From: UBA6168 sp964508135
Lineage (GTDB): Bacteria; Bacteroidota; Bacteroidia; Chitinophagales; Saprospiraceae
Assembly: GCA_964508135.1 (NCBI GenBank)
Contig: CAZDSU010000036.1
Location: forward strand, 1 to 64,000
DNA: 64,000 nt
Reading direction: 5' to 3'
Part shown: positions 34,428 to 43,644 of the stretch, in pieces
How the letters are laid out: each line of letters begins with the position of its first letter
How positions within the stretch are numbered: the stretch's first letter is position 1
Made by a program: the position numbers and the translations under genes
Notes under the pieces: model-generated
What the model saw: the letters and a program-made list of their open reading frames with translations, nothing else
What the model was told of the DNA's origin: nothing
The model's database searches: none

Positions 34428-36779
34428 ATGCGCAAGACACGGTACTTGCCCTTAACCTTATCAGGCCTTATTCTTTTCCTACTCGTGGGCGTGGCCGCTT
34501 TTGGCCAAAAACCAACAGCCAGCACGACCTACAACCCGCCTAGGCTTTCGCTGGAATTTGTGCCAGAAGGTGGTTTTTTCACCGATGTCACCACCGTGCA
34601 ACTTCTCGCTCCCGGCGCTGCCGTTTACTACACCACCGATGGCTCTCGCCCAACGGTCAAGTCGCACCGCTACACCGCCCCTTTTTCCATCGAAAAAACG
34701 ACAGTGGTGCGGGCGCTTGCCGTGATGAAGGGCGAAAAAAGCCCCATTTTTTCCAACACTTACTTCGTCAACGAACCCGAAACCAGCTTTCCGGTCATTT
34801 CGCTTTCCATCTCCTCTTCCGTATTGTTTGACCCGGAGAGCGGCCTGTTCGTGAAGGGCAGCAACGCCGCCGACTCGCTGTGGATGCAGCCGGGCGCCAA
34901 CTTCTGGAGCCGCCGGGAGATATCCGCCAATTTCGAATTTTTTGAACCCGACGGTAAGCTTGTGCTGCACGACCAAGTGGGTTTCCGGCTCTTCGGCGGA
35001 ATGAGCCGCCTTTTTCCTCAAAAATCAATGGCCCTCGTGGCCCGCAGCCGCTATGGTGACAACCGCTTCCGGTATCCTTTTTTTGGAAAAAATGGCCTAA
35101 AAAAATTCAAGTACCTCGTGCTTCGCAACAGCGGCAGCGACTTCGGCAAAACCCATTTTCGGGATGCCCTCATGACCCATCTTGTGCGGGATTGGGACCT
35201 TAAGCTGCAAGATTACCGACCCGCCCACATCTATATCAATGGCAAATACTGGGGCATCTACAATCTGCGGGAGAAGGTAAACCGATACTTTATCGCCAGC
35301 CATTTCAACGTGGACGCCGACAGCATTGACCTCATCGAGCACCGCCTTACCCGCAGATACGGTTCCACGAAGCACTACCAGCGCCTCATTCGGTATTTGG
35401 AAAACAACAGCCTCGCCAGTGATGCAAAGTTTGCGCATGTTGCTTCGCAAATGGAGGTGAACAACTTCCTCGACTATCAGGTGGCGCAGATTTTTTTTGA
35501 CAACCAAGATGCCGGGGGCAACATCAAATACTGGCGACCACAGACCCCAAACGGCCGCTGGCGCTGGATTCTCTACGACACCGACTGGGGCTTCGGCCTC
35601 AACGACCCCAAGGCGTACCGCAACAACAGCCTCGACTTCCACACCGAGCCGAACGGGCCCAATTGGCCGAACCCGCCGTGGAGTACCTTGATTTTGCGCA
35701 AGCTGCTTGAAAACCAGGCGTTCCGCAACCAGTTCATCAACCGCTTCGCCGATAGGCTGAATGATGATTTTGCGACAGAGAAGGTACTGGCCGACATCGA
35801 AAAATTCTATGAAAACCTGAAGCCGGAGATGCCCCGCCACCTCCAGCGCTGGCGGCTGAAGGAGCGAACTTGGCTGGCCGAGGTGAACGTGCTGCGCAAT
35901 TTCGCACGGGAGCGCCCGGCGTACATGCGACGTTTTTTGATGGAAAAATTCAACACGGGTGAACTTCGCAACGTGTCGCTCGACATTGCGCACGGCGGCA
36001 AGGTGGTCATCAACGAGACGATTGACTTCCGGGACACGTTCAGCGGGGAGTATTTTGAAAAAACCCCCATCCGACTGCGGGCCGTGCCTGACCTCGGTTA
36101 CCGCTTCACAGGCTGGGAGGGCGAGGGCGTCAATTCCGGCTCGCCAGCGCTTTTCCTGCATCTCACCAAGCCGGAGGGCTGGCACTTGCGGGCTGTTTTT
36201 GAAAAATACGAGCACCCCCTCACTGGCAAAATTATCATCAACGAAATAAGCTGCAACAACAAGCAGACTGGCGACTGGGTGGAACTGTACAACAACTCCG
36301 GCCAGCGCCTCAACCTGAAAGACTGGAAACTGGCCGACCACAAGAACGAGTTCAGTTTCCCCGCTTACACCTTGCCACCGAAGGGCTACGTGGTCGTTTG
36401 CGAGGATTCTGCCAAGTTTTTGAGCAAGCACCCTGAGGCGCAGAGCGTCATGGGCGGCCTGAGTTTCGGCCTGAACAAGCGGCGGGAAACCGTGCAGCTT
36501 TTCTCCAACGACGACTCGGCGGTGGACAGCGTCGGCTACGACCTCCAGCCGCTTGACTCCATGTTCACCCTCAACCTGCTGCTCCCCTCGCTCGACAATG
36601 GTGACCCAGCCAACTGGGAACTCATGCCCGGCAGTGGCTCACCCGGCAGCGCCAACGCCTACTTGCTTGCCAGCCGTATTGATAATCGGCGCTCGCTTTT
36701 CATGCAGATAGGTGCAGGGATTGGGGTGCTGGCATTGGCGGGTTTGTTTTTGTGGCTGCGGCGGCGGGGGGTGATTTGA
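34428..36779 (+). CDS. CotH kinase-like surface protein with lamin-tail domain
   Basis: This 783-residue exported, membrane-anchored protein has a signal peptide (about 1-26), a chitobiase-type Fn3-like domain (YYTTDGSRPTV), then the CotH kinase-like core with AHIYINGKYWGIYNLREK and WILYDTDWGFG. A lamin-tail domain follows (IIINEISCNNKQTGDWVELYN), and a C-terminal membrane helix with an RRRG tail. CotH proteins are atypical protein kinases, first known from spore coats. The substrate here is unknown. The ATG at 34428 is used. It converges with the broken ATPase gene, 7 bp apart. Confidence 0.88.
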   Translation: MRKTRYLPLTLSGLILFLLVGVAAFGQKPTASTTYNPPRLSLEFVPEGGFFTDVTTVQLLAPGAAVYYTTDGSRPTVKSHRYTAPFSIEKTTVVRALAVMKGEKSPIFSNTYFVNEPETSFPVISLSISSSVLFDPESGLFVKGSNAADSLWMQPGANFWSRREISANFEFFEPDGKLVLHDQVGFRLFGGMSRLFPQKSMALVARSRYGDNRFRYPFFGKNGLKKFKYLVLRNSGSDFGKTHFRDALMTHLVRDWDLKLQDYRPAHIYINGKYWGIYNLREKVNRYFIASHFNVDADSIDLIEHRLTRRYGSTKHYQRLIRYLENNSLASDAKFAHVASQMEVNNFLDYQVAQIFFDNQDAGGNIKYWRPQTPNGRWRWILYDTDWGFGLNDPKAYRNNSLDFHTEPNGPNWPNPPWSTLILRKLLENQAFRNQFINRFADRLNDDFATEKVLADIEKFYENLKPEMPRHLQRWRLKERTWLAEVNVLRNFARERPAYMRRFLMEKFNTGELRNVSLDIAHGGKVVINETIDFRDTFSGEYFEKTPIRLRAVPDLGYRFTGWEGEGVNSGSPALFLHLTKPEGWHLRAVFEKYEHPLTGKIIINEISCNNKQTGDWVELYNNSGQRLNLKDWKLADHKNEFSFPAYTLPPKGYVVVCEDSAKFLSKHPEAQSVMGGLSFGLNKRRETVQLFSNDDSAVDSVGYDLQPLDSMFTLNLLLPSLDNGDPANWELMPGSGSPGSANAYLLASRIDNRRSLFMQIGAGIGVLALAGLFLWLRRRGVI

Positions 36780-36786
36780 ATGCAAT

Positions 36787-37908
36787 TTACCGTAAAAACT
36801 CAAAGTAATTGTCCCGATGCACGAACATTGTCTCGTGCTGTGGATAGGCAGAGGTGAAGGTTTTTGGAAAAGCATACTTTGCTTTTGGGTTCCACTTCAT
36901 CTCGTATGCCCACATCTTACCATCTCTTTCTTCAATGTAGTCAATTTCTTGCTGGTCTTGGGTTCGCCAAAAGAAGGTATTGGCGGGGATGTGCTGGTAA
37001 TGTAGCATTTTCATGCGCTCGCTGATGAGCCAGTTTTCCCACAGTGCGCCGACGTCCTGCCGAAGCTCCAAGGGTTGGAACTGTGCGATGATGGCATTGC
37101 GGATGCCGTTGTCGTAAAAATAGATTTTGCGCTTGGTCTTGAGTTCCTTGCGCAGGTTGCGGCTCAGGGGTGGGAGTCGAAAAATCAAGAAGGTCTGTTC
37201 CAGCAAGGTGACATAGCTCTCCACTGTCTGGTTGTCGAGGTCGGTGATTTGGCCAAGTTCATGGAACGAGACCTCACTTCCGAGTTGATAAGCAAGGGCT
37301 TGCAACAACTTGGTGAGCTTTTCCGGTTTTTTGATGCGCTCCCACATCAATATGTCCTTGTAGAGGTAGCTGTCGGTGAGTTGTGTGAGTACCTCCCGCT
37401 CATTTCCAGGATTGTTTACCACATCTGGATAATACCCGAAAATCAACCGTTCATGGAGTTTGCGATGTTCCTCCACGAAGCCGTGGTGGGCTTCCATCTC
37501 GCCAAAAGATACAGGAAAAAGGTGGTAATGCTACTTCCGGCCAGTGAGTGGTTCGTTCACTTGGTTGGCAAGCTCGAAGGCCGAAGAACCAGAAGCCACC
37601 AACTGCACGTCGGGTATTTGGTCGGTCACGAGCTTCAGCTTGAGGCCGATGTCCTGGATGCGCTGCGCCTCGTCGAGCACCACGATTTTGTTTTTGCCAA
37701 TGATGCGCTGCCATTTCGAGGTTGTAACGTCTTCAAGTAATATGCGGGTCTCAATATCGTCGCCGTTGAGCCACAGCACATCTTCCCTACCCTCGCAAAT
37801 TGATTTGAGTAAAGTGGTCTTACCCGTCTGCCGAGGCCCTGTCAGGATGATGGCCTTGCCTGAAAACAACTTGCTTTGAATCTGTTGGTACAAATTGCGG
37901 TTTATCAT
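36787..37908 (-). pseudogene. AAA_14/DUF4143 ATPase interrupted by an amber codon
   Basis: Two in-frame halves of one 373-codon gene are separated by a TAG (37531-37533, codon 126). The first half has Walker A GPRQTGKTT and Walker B VVLDE. The second begins HYHLFPVSFGE directly after the stop and runs through a winged-helix region to the nuclease-like EIDYI and AYEMK. Reading across TAG restores the family sequence without a shift, so this is a nonsense mutation, an amber readthrough or a sequencing error. A perfect 26-bp-arm palindrome overlaps the start codon. Confidence 0.85.
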
Positions 37909-37970
37909 GTTTTTGCGATTGTATTCGCAAAAATAACGTTATTCTTGCGAATACAATCGCAAAAACATGA
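37905..37970. repeat. Long palindrome at the second ATPase start codon
   Basis: Perfect 26-bp arms (37905-37930 and 37945-37970) flank a 14-base spacer that contains the palindrome AATAACGTTATT, so almost all 66 bp can pair. The inner edge includes the ATG of the AAA_14/DUF4143 gene, as at 5032-5080. Confidence 0.95.
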
Positions 37971-38123
37971 TTTTATTAGAAGCGGTTTACAATTCTGTAA
38001 AAACATGGACAGGAAAATGGATAAATTGTCATGATTTTATACAAAAAAACTGATAAGATGTACCAATAAATTCCATTTGGCGCACTCGTTCTCTGATTTC
38101 ATCTATATTTTGACTCGTGTTTC

Positions 38124-40703
38124 TCAGCTCCCCCCACCCCCAAACGCCCGGAACAATCTCCCCAGCACCTGCAGCGCATTGGCCACCGTTGCCTCGTCCT
38201 CCACGGGGATTTTTAGGTAGGTCTGCCCCGTGGCCTCGTCCTTTGCCGTGAGGCTGCTCACCAATTGCTGCGTGGCAGCAGGGTCGCTCAGGGTTTTGGC
38301 CAGCCCGCTCAAGAACGAGACGCCCGACTGCACCAGTTCTTCGGGCGTGGAGGGAGTACCCAGTCGCTGTTTTGGCGAAGCCTCCAGACCGCCCGGCTTC
38401 CCTGTTCTTGACTGCCCACTGCCAACTGTCGAACTGCCAACTTTAACGTCGTCGTCGCCCGTGATGGCCGGGGTTGGCGCTGATTCCGTTGGCACGGCGT
38501 CTAGTTCCGGCGCTGCGATGTCGGCGGCCTCGGCCTCCAACGATTCCTGCACCTGCTCCGTTTCGGGGGCCACCCAGCCGCCGCCGGTGAGGTCCACCAT
38601 TTTGCCCATGAACTCGTTGAAGCGGCTCTTTTCCATAAAAATCACGTCCTCGCCCTCGTCCAGCACGCCCTTGGCCATGGCGTCCTTGAACTTGAGCACC
38701 CCCAGCATCCGGTGCTCGATGGTGCCTGCGCTCACGAGGTTTATCACCTGCACGGCGTTCTCCTGCCCCATGCGCCACACCCTTGCGATGCGCTGTTCGA
38801 GCATCGCCGGGTTCCACGGCACGTCGAGGCTCACCACGAGGCTGGCGTTCTGGAGGTTCAGGCCCACGCCGCCCGCATCGGTGCTGAGGAACACGAGGCA
38901 GTCGGGGTCTTCCCGGAAGGTCTTGAGCAGCCCACCCCGCTTTTCGCTGGGCACGCTGCCGTGCAGGAACTGGTAGCCGATGGTGCGTTCCTGCATCTCC
39001 TTTTCCACGAGTTCCAGCATCCGCTTCCACTGGCTGAACACGACGACTTTCTCGCCGTCCTGGTTGGCGAAGAACTCTTCGAGGATGCACATCAGCTCGT
39101 CCACCTTGGTATCGTGGCGGTCGGTCTGGTCGAGGATGTAGGTGCTGTCGCAGACCATGCGCATCATGCTCAGATTGAGCATCAGCCGCTTGCGGTCTTT
39201 TTCGTTCAAAAAATGCTGTTTCACCCACCGGGCCACCAGCTTCGCCACCTCATCGGCATAAGCAGTGTGCTGCTCCATCTGGGCGGTGGTCATGGGCACC
39301 AGCAGGGTCTTGTCCATGCGCTTGGGCAGGTCTTTCAGCACCTGTTTTTTGCGGCGGCGGAGCATGACGTCGGAGAGGCCGTCGCCGATTTCCCGCAGGT
39401 TGCGGAAGCCGATGACCTTGCCGTTTTCGTCTGCCACTTGGTAGCGGTGCAGGAACTGGTAGAGCGGCGGCAAGCGGTACTGGTCAATGAACTGCATGAT
39501 GGAGTACAGCTCGTCGAGCTTATTTTCTATCGGCGTTCCCGTCAGCACGATGGCGTAGGTGGAGCGCAGCCGCTTGATGGCGGCGCTGGTCTTCGTCTGC
39601 CAGTTCTTGATGCGCTGCGCCTCGTCGAGGATGACGAGGTCGTACTCCTGCTCGTTGAGTTGCCGCAGGTCGTTGGCCACCGTGTGGTAGCCGGCGATGG
39701 TGAAAAACGCCTCGTTTTCCCGGTACTCTTTGTGGCGGCGTATCGCTGTGCCCTCCACCACATGCACGTCCGAATCCGTGAAACGCTCGATTTCGCTTTT
39801 CCACTGGTACTTGAGGGAGGTTGGGCATACGACCAGCACTTTGGCTACGCCAAACTCATTTTTAAAAAGTTGCGCTGCCGCAATGGCTTGGATGGTCTTG
39901 CCGAGGCCCATTTCGTCGGCCAGTAGGCAGCGGCCTGCTCGTGCGGCGAACAGCACGCCCTCCCGCTGGTAGGGGTAGAGCGTGACGTTGAGCAGGGTAT
40001 TTATCAATGGGCTTTCTGCGCCCTGCGGGCAAAGCTCCGCAAGGCGGGCTTTGCGCAGCAAGTGCTCCCGTTGCGCCAGCACGTATTCCAGCGCATCATC
40101 GTAGCAGCGGAAGCCGTGGTGGATGCGGCGGGCCTCGGCGAGCAGTTTTTCAAAATTGGCGAAGCCTTCCTGCTTGATTTCGAGGCGGGCATCGAAGTGC
40201 TTTTTGGCAAATTTCTGGAACCCGGCCTCCTCCTCCGTTCCGATGCTCAATTTGACTTTTCGCCCATCTCGGTAGTCGAGGTAAATGGAGGAGTGGGACT
40301 GTTGGTAGCCCACCTTGAGCAGTTTTTTGTTGCCCCGCTTGTTTTCGAGCCTGTGCAGCAGGAAGGCGATGTGCTTGCAGATGCCGAGTCGGTTGGTGCG
40401 GAAGTCCATGCAGGAGCAGGCGTTGGCGGAGTCGTCGCGGGAGCGGATGGACACTTGGTAGGCGTTGCCTGTGTCGGGGTTTTTTACCAAAAAGTCGGAG
40501 AAGACGGGGTGCTGCCCGGTGTTTTCGTAGGTGAAGGCGCTGTCCTTTCCGAACTGCTTGCGGAGCGCCGTCTGCCAGCGCTCCAGGCTAAGGTCGTCGG
40601 GCCGGCGGTGGAAGGGGATTTTCTTTTCCTTGGGCGTTTTCTTTGAGTTGTTGGCTGTTTTGCCAGTTATGGGTTCTGTCGCTTTCTCTGTTTTGGCTGC
40701 CAT
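38124..40703 (-). CDS. SNF2-family helicase with SWIM zinc finger
   Basis: This 859-residue protein has an N-terminal SWIM zinc finger (Cys96, Cys98, Cys109, His111), a middle region and an SNF2-type ATPase. Visible motifs are LADEMGLGKTIQ (motif I), VCPTSLKYQW, DEAQ (motif II), LTGTPIEN (III), VFLSTDAGGVGLNLQ (V) and QRIARVWRMGQ (VI). It probably remodels or translocates on DNA. The C-terminal 150 residues are low complexity; a repeat string at 38411-38444 is translated in frame there (KVGSSTVGSGQSRT, residues about 753-764), suggesting repeat insertion. Confidence 0.9.
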   Translation of the reverse strand: MAAKTEKATEPITGKTANNSKKTPKEKKIPFHRRPDDLSLERWQTALRKQFGKDSAFTYENTGQHPVFSDFLVKNPDTGNAYQVSIRSRDDSANACSCMDFRTNRLGICKHIAFLLHRLENKRGNKKLLKVGYQQSHSSIYLDYRDGRKVKLSIGTEEEAGFQKFAKKHFDARLEIKQEGFANFEKLLAEARRIHHGFRCYDDALEYVLAQREHLLRKARLAELCPQGAESPLINTLLNVTLYPYQREGVLFAARAGRCLLADEMGLGKTIQAIAAAQLFKNEFGVAKVLVVCPTSLKYQWKSEIERFTDSDVHVVEGTAIRRHKEYRENEAFFTIAGYHTVANDLRQLNEQEYDLVILDEAQRIKNWQTKTSAAIKRLRSTYAIVLTGTPIENKLDELYSIMQFIDQYRLPPLYQFLHRYQVADENGKVIGFRNLREIGDGLSDVMLRRRKKQVLKDLPKRMDKTLLVPMTTAQMEQHTAYADEVAKLVARWVKQHFLNEKDRKRLMLNLSMMRMVCDSTYILDQTDRHDTKVDELMCILEEFFANQDGEKVVVFSQWKRMLELVEKEMQERTIGYQFLHGSVPSEKRGGLLKTFREDPDCLVFLSTDAGGVGLNLQNASLVVSLDVPWNPAMLEQRIARVWRMGQENAVQVINLVSAGTIEHRMLGVLKFKDAMAKGVLDEGEDVIFMEKSRFNEFMGKMVDLTGGGWVAPETEQVQESLEAEAADIAAPELDAVPTESAPTPAITGDDDVKVGSSTVGSGQSRTGKPGGLEASPKQRLGTPSTPEELVQSGVSFLSGLAKTLSDPAATQQLVSSLTAKDEATGQTYLKIPVEDEATVANALQVLGRLFRAFGGGGS
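38411..38444. repeat. ACTGCC-type repeat inside the SNF2 gene
   Basis: Degenerate ACTGCCCACTGCCAACTG units continue as GTCGAACTGCCAAC. A very similar string lies at 41634-41669 beside the OmpA-family stop codon, and a shorter one at 8313-8336. Confidence 0.8.
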
Positions 40704-40985
40704 GTTCTGAGCTTTGATGTGAAGGGGTCAAAGCTATGGAAGGCGGCTGGGATTTTTCTTTTTGTTGGTGATTTTGTTGATGGGATGCAAATAGGCATGC
40801 GTCATGGCAAGCGCAACTGGAGGTCTTTTCAAGCCTTTTTTGGGAGGTCTTCAAGTCTTTGCCCGTATGCAGCTTTCTCGGTCGAGACCATTAGGCATAC
40901 TGCTCCAAATCTTTTCTGAGGAGTTCGCCGTTAATTCTTCCAATCTCGTCCGAGGCAAGATGGGGCGTAAGCGGTCCATTTCCAG

Positions 40986-41543
40986 TCAATGCTTCCACTT
41001 GATATTGCAACCCGCACTCGGATATTGCTTCGCAATGGGTTCATCACCAGCCAGCACAGCATCGAGGGCGGCCCGGAGGTCACGGCCAGTGAGCGGTGTG
41101 CCAGAGTTGGGACGGGAATCGTCGAGGCGGCCCCGATAGTAAAGGCGGAGGTCTTTGTCGAAGACGTAAAAATCTGGGGTACAAGCAGCATCGTAGGCCC
41201 TGGCCACCTCCTGGGTTTCGTCGAAGAGATAGGGGAACGGGTAGCCGACCGTTTGCGCCAGTTCCTTCATTTTTTCGGGGGCATCGACGGGGTATTTTTC
41301 CACGTCATTGGCGCTGATGACCACGAAGCCCACGCCCTTTGGCAGATAGTCATTGGCCAGTCGCACGATTTCTGGGTTAACATGGATGACGTAGGGACAG
41401 TGGTTGCAACCAAATATGATGACCGTGGCGGCACTGCCGGCAATATCGTGCAGCGTGAGCATTTTACCGGAAACGGTGTCCGGCAAGTTAAAATCGGGCG
41501 CCGCCGTGTTGAGCGGCAGCATCTTGGATTCGGTAAAGGCCAT
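40986..41543 (-). CDS. Thioredoxin-fold (AhpC/TSA-like) protein
   Basis: This 185-residue protein has the peroxiredoxin/TlpA-type thioredoxin fold with a CxxC redox pair (Cys46, Cys49 in FGCNHCPYV), then ANDVEKYPVD and PDFYVFDKDLRLYYRG. No signal peptide is visible, so it is probably cytoplasmic. The start at 41543 is preferred over upstream frames made of short repeats. The substrate is unknown, and the CxxC suggests reductase rather than peroxidase use. Confidence 0.85.
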   Translation of the reverse strand: MAFTESKMLPLNTAAPDFNLPDTVSGKMLTLHDIAGSAATVIIFGCNHCPYVIHVNPEIVRLANDYLPKGVGFVVISANDVEKYPVDAPEKMKELAQTVGYPFPYLFDETQEVARAYDAACTPDFYVFDKDLRLYYRGRLDDSRPNSGTPLTGRDLRAALDAVLAGDEPIAKQYPSAGCNIKWKH

Positions 41544-41633
41544 TTTTTGAACGGTTGAAGGTTGACGGACGCTACGGCAAAGGTAGATATTTAGTTTGCA
41601 GTCCAGCAGTACTTGCAAAGTCAGCAGCCTCTG

Positions 41634-41669
41634 ACTGCCCACTGCCGAACTGCCCACTGTCGAACTTTA
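41634..41669. repeat. ACTGCC-type repeat beside an OmpA-family stop
   Basis: Degenerate ACTGCCCACTGCC and GAACTGCCCACTG units run up to the last base before the stop codon of the OmpA-family gene (41670). Confidence 0.8.
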
Positions 41670-42779
41670 TCACTCCGTTTGCAGCACGATGAACTCCACC
41701 CGGCGGTTCATCTGGCGACCCTGTGGGGTGGCGTTGTTGGCCACGGGTTGGGCGCTGCCGCAGCCTTTGAAGCGGATGCGGGAAGTTGGGATGCCGTTGC
41801 CAGTAAGGTACTCGGAAACGGCCCTGGCCCTTCTTTCGGAGAGTGTCTGGTTGTGTTCGTCATCGCCGATGCTGTCGGTGTGGCCACAGACTTCGATGGC
41901 GAGCTGCGGGTTTTCCCGCATGATTTTCAACAGTTTTTTCAGTTCCACAAAGGAACGTGGCATCAGCTCTGAGCGGTCGTGCTCGAAGTAGATATCCCTG
42001 AGCGGTACGGCTTTCCCTGGTTCGAGCTTGATGTTGGAGAGGTCGTCGTCGGGCACTGGGATGGGCAGTATTGGCGGTATTTTTTTTACCAAAACATCCT
42101 CGATATAGTAGTAGCCAAAGGGTAGGCTGCCACTGTCGCTGGGCTTGGTGAGGGTGAGGCTGTCCGGAAAAAAATTGCCGATGACGAGGTACTCTGCCTC
42201 GCTGTCCGCAATGAACTTGCCGGATACTTTCAGCCAGCGGTTCGGGCCTTCGAGTATGTCGTCGGCTTTCACTTGCGGGCTGAAATTGAGAAGACCGTCG
42301 GTGATTTCTTCGATTTTTTCGGTGGAGAAATAGAAGCCGAGGTTGTTGGTGCGTAGTGACTTTGGCAGGTGGCTGGCATACATTTCAGCAAGGTACCTTT
42401 GCCCCAGCACCAGTGGTTCGCTTAACTGGATTTGGATATATTCCCGGCAATGCGGCTTGCCATGCCCACAGCCAAAAGTAGTGACGCCGACCATAGAGAG
42501 GCCAGTGCGGGACACTTGTTTGCCGAAGCCTTTTTCTTCCCAATGTGAGGGTACCCGCACTTTCGGGCCGAAGACGTCGGGGCTGGCATTGGTCGCTGAT
42601 GACCAGTATTTCATCACGTTGGTGAAGTGCTCGCCCTTGTAAAACCAACCGATGGGCGGGGAGGCGTAAAGCTCGAAGCTGGGGTTGGGAATGATATTTT
42701 CAGGCTCGCTACCTGCCGGTTGGGCGGTGAGCAAATGGCAATTTAACAATAGTGCAGGCAGTATGTAGCTAAGTTTCAT
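41670..42779 (-). CDS. OmpA-family outer-membrane protein
   Basis: This 369-residue exported protein has a signal peptide (1-19), a beta-rich N-terminal domain with IIPNPSFELY and CGHGKPHCREYI, a Pro-rich linker (about 235-250) and a C-terminal OmpA domain (about 260-365) with FEHDRSEL, GHTDSIGDDEHN, LSERRARAV and RFKGCGSAQP. OmpA domains bind peptidoglycan, so it likely ties the outer membrane to the wall. The end of the gene touches an ACTGCC-type repeat. Confidence 0.88.
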   Translation of the reverse strand: MKLSYILPALLLNCHLLTAQPAGSEPENIIPNPSFELYASPPIGWFYKGEHFTNVMKYWSSATNASPDVFGPKVRVPSHWEEKGFGKQVSRTGLSMVGVTTFGCGHGKPHCREYIQIQLSEPLVLGQRYLAEMYASHLPKSLRTNNLGFYFSTEKIEEITDGLLNFSPQVKADDILEGPNRWLKVSGKFIADSEAEYLVIGNFFPDSLTLTKPSDSGSLPFGYYYIEDVLVKKIPPILPIPVPDDDLSNIKLEPGKAVPLRDIYFEHDRSELMPRSFVELKKLLKIMRENPQLAIEVCGHTDSIGDDEHNQTLSERRARAVSEYLTGNGIPTSRIRFKGCGSAQPVANNATPQGRQMNRRVEFIVLQTE

Positions 42780-42862
42780 GTTGTTTAAGTTCGGCAGTTC
42801 GGAACCGCAAACTCAATACTTTAAACTCCAAAGGCTTCCCCCGTAGTTTCTGTTTGCTTTTT

Positions 42863-43345
42863 TTAAAGTTGCTGAACAAAATCAGCCGTCCATTTAAACA
42901 GTTTGAAGGCAACAAAAATAACGAGGAACGACATCAAAAGTAACGCAAAAATTACTGCCAAAACCACTGGAATTGCGCTACCGTTGTGCTTACCCGCTTG
43001 GTAGTGTTCTTTTAGGAGGCTGTAGTTGCGGCGGTTGGCCTTGAAGCTCAGGTCGAAGAGGTCGCCGAGGATGGGTATGCTGCCCACCAAGGTATCCAGT
43101 AGGATATTGCCGAGCATTTTTACCACCACCATGCCGCTGGCACCGTGACGGGCCATGGAAACTACCAGCAGGCCCGAAAAGCCAAAGGTGACAAGGTCGC
43201 CGGCGTAGGGCACAAGGCCTACGAGGAAGTCGAGGCCAAAGCGGATGTTAGTGCCGGGAATGCGGAAGCGGCTGTCCAACAAATCGGACAAGGAGTCGAG
43301 GTATTTGAACTCAGTGGGGGCGACTTCCAATGGTGTTTTTTTCAT
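42863..43345 (-). CDS. DUF4112 family membrane protein
   Basis: This 160-residue protein matches the DUF4112 pattern: LDSRFRIPGTNIRFGLDFLVGLVPYAGD near the N-terminus, then GSIPILGDLFDLSFKANRRN and a C-terminal membrane segment (about 125-148). The function of the family is unknown. It is divergent from rpsA across a 299-bp region that holds the rpsA promoter and a leader hairpin. Confidence 0.88.
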   Translation of the reverse strand: MKKTPLEVAPTEFKYLDSLSDLLDSRFRIPGTNIRFGLDFLVGLVPYAGDLVTFGFSGLLVVSMARHGASGMVVVKMLGNILLDTLVGSIPILGDLFDLSFKANRRNYSLLKEHYQAGKHNGSAIPVVLAVIFALLLMSFLVIFVAFKLFKWTADFVQQL

Positions 43346-43467
43346 TTTGATGAAATTTTGCTTTGCAAAAATGTTAATGCTGCCGCAATATGTGGGGAAA
43401 AGGTTTTCATAAATACCTTAAACCAAATAAAACCTTTGTCCTGCTTGGTTTCTCCGCCGTCAACGAT

Positions 43468-43475
43468 TACCTTTG
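43468..43475 (+). promoter_or_regulatory. Bacteroidota -7 box for rpsA
   Basis: TACCTTTG matches TAnnTTTG; a TTGG lies at about the -33 spacing (43445-43448). Transcription would begin near 43480, at the foot of the leader hairpin. Confidence 0.5.
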
Positions 43476-43478
43476 CGC

Positions 43479-43527
43479 CGCTTTTGAGGGAAGGTGTTTT
43501 TTTGTGAAATCAGTTTCCTCAAAAGCG
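43479..43527 (+). promoter_or_regulatory. Candidate leader hairpin of rpsA
   Basis: CGCTTTTGAGG (43479-43489) and its exact complement (43517-43527) would form a stem at the 5' end of the predicted transcript, about 120 bases before the rpsA start. S1 autoregulates its own synthesis in other bacteria; a similar role here is inference. Confidence 0.4.
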
Positions 43528-43644
43528 AGTATCCACCCGGTGGTTTGTAATGAAAATGCTGGCAGTTTGGTTTTTTGAGGCCAAAATTCTGGGATTAAAT
43601 CACAGCCCGCCTATTTTTTTCACCTTTTAAAAAAACATTTGTCA

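Noticed and set aside
38029..38117. Short frame downstream of the SNF2 stop with peptide-like character (IDEIRERVRQMEFIG)
   Set aside because: It has no start codon and lies between two genes; too short to call a gene remnant.
40710..40735. AGCTTTGA/TCAAAGCT inverted repeat upstream of the SNF2 gene as an operator
   Set aside because: Only 8-bp arms with no relation to a regulator or promoter; could easily be chance.
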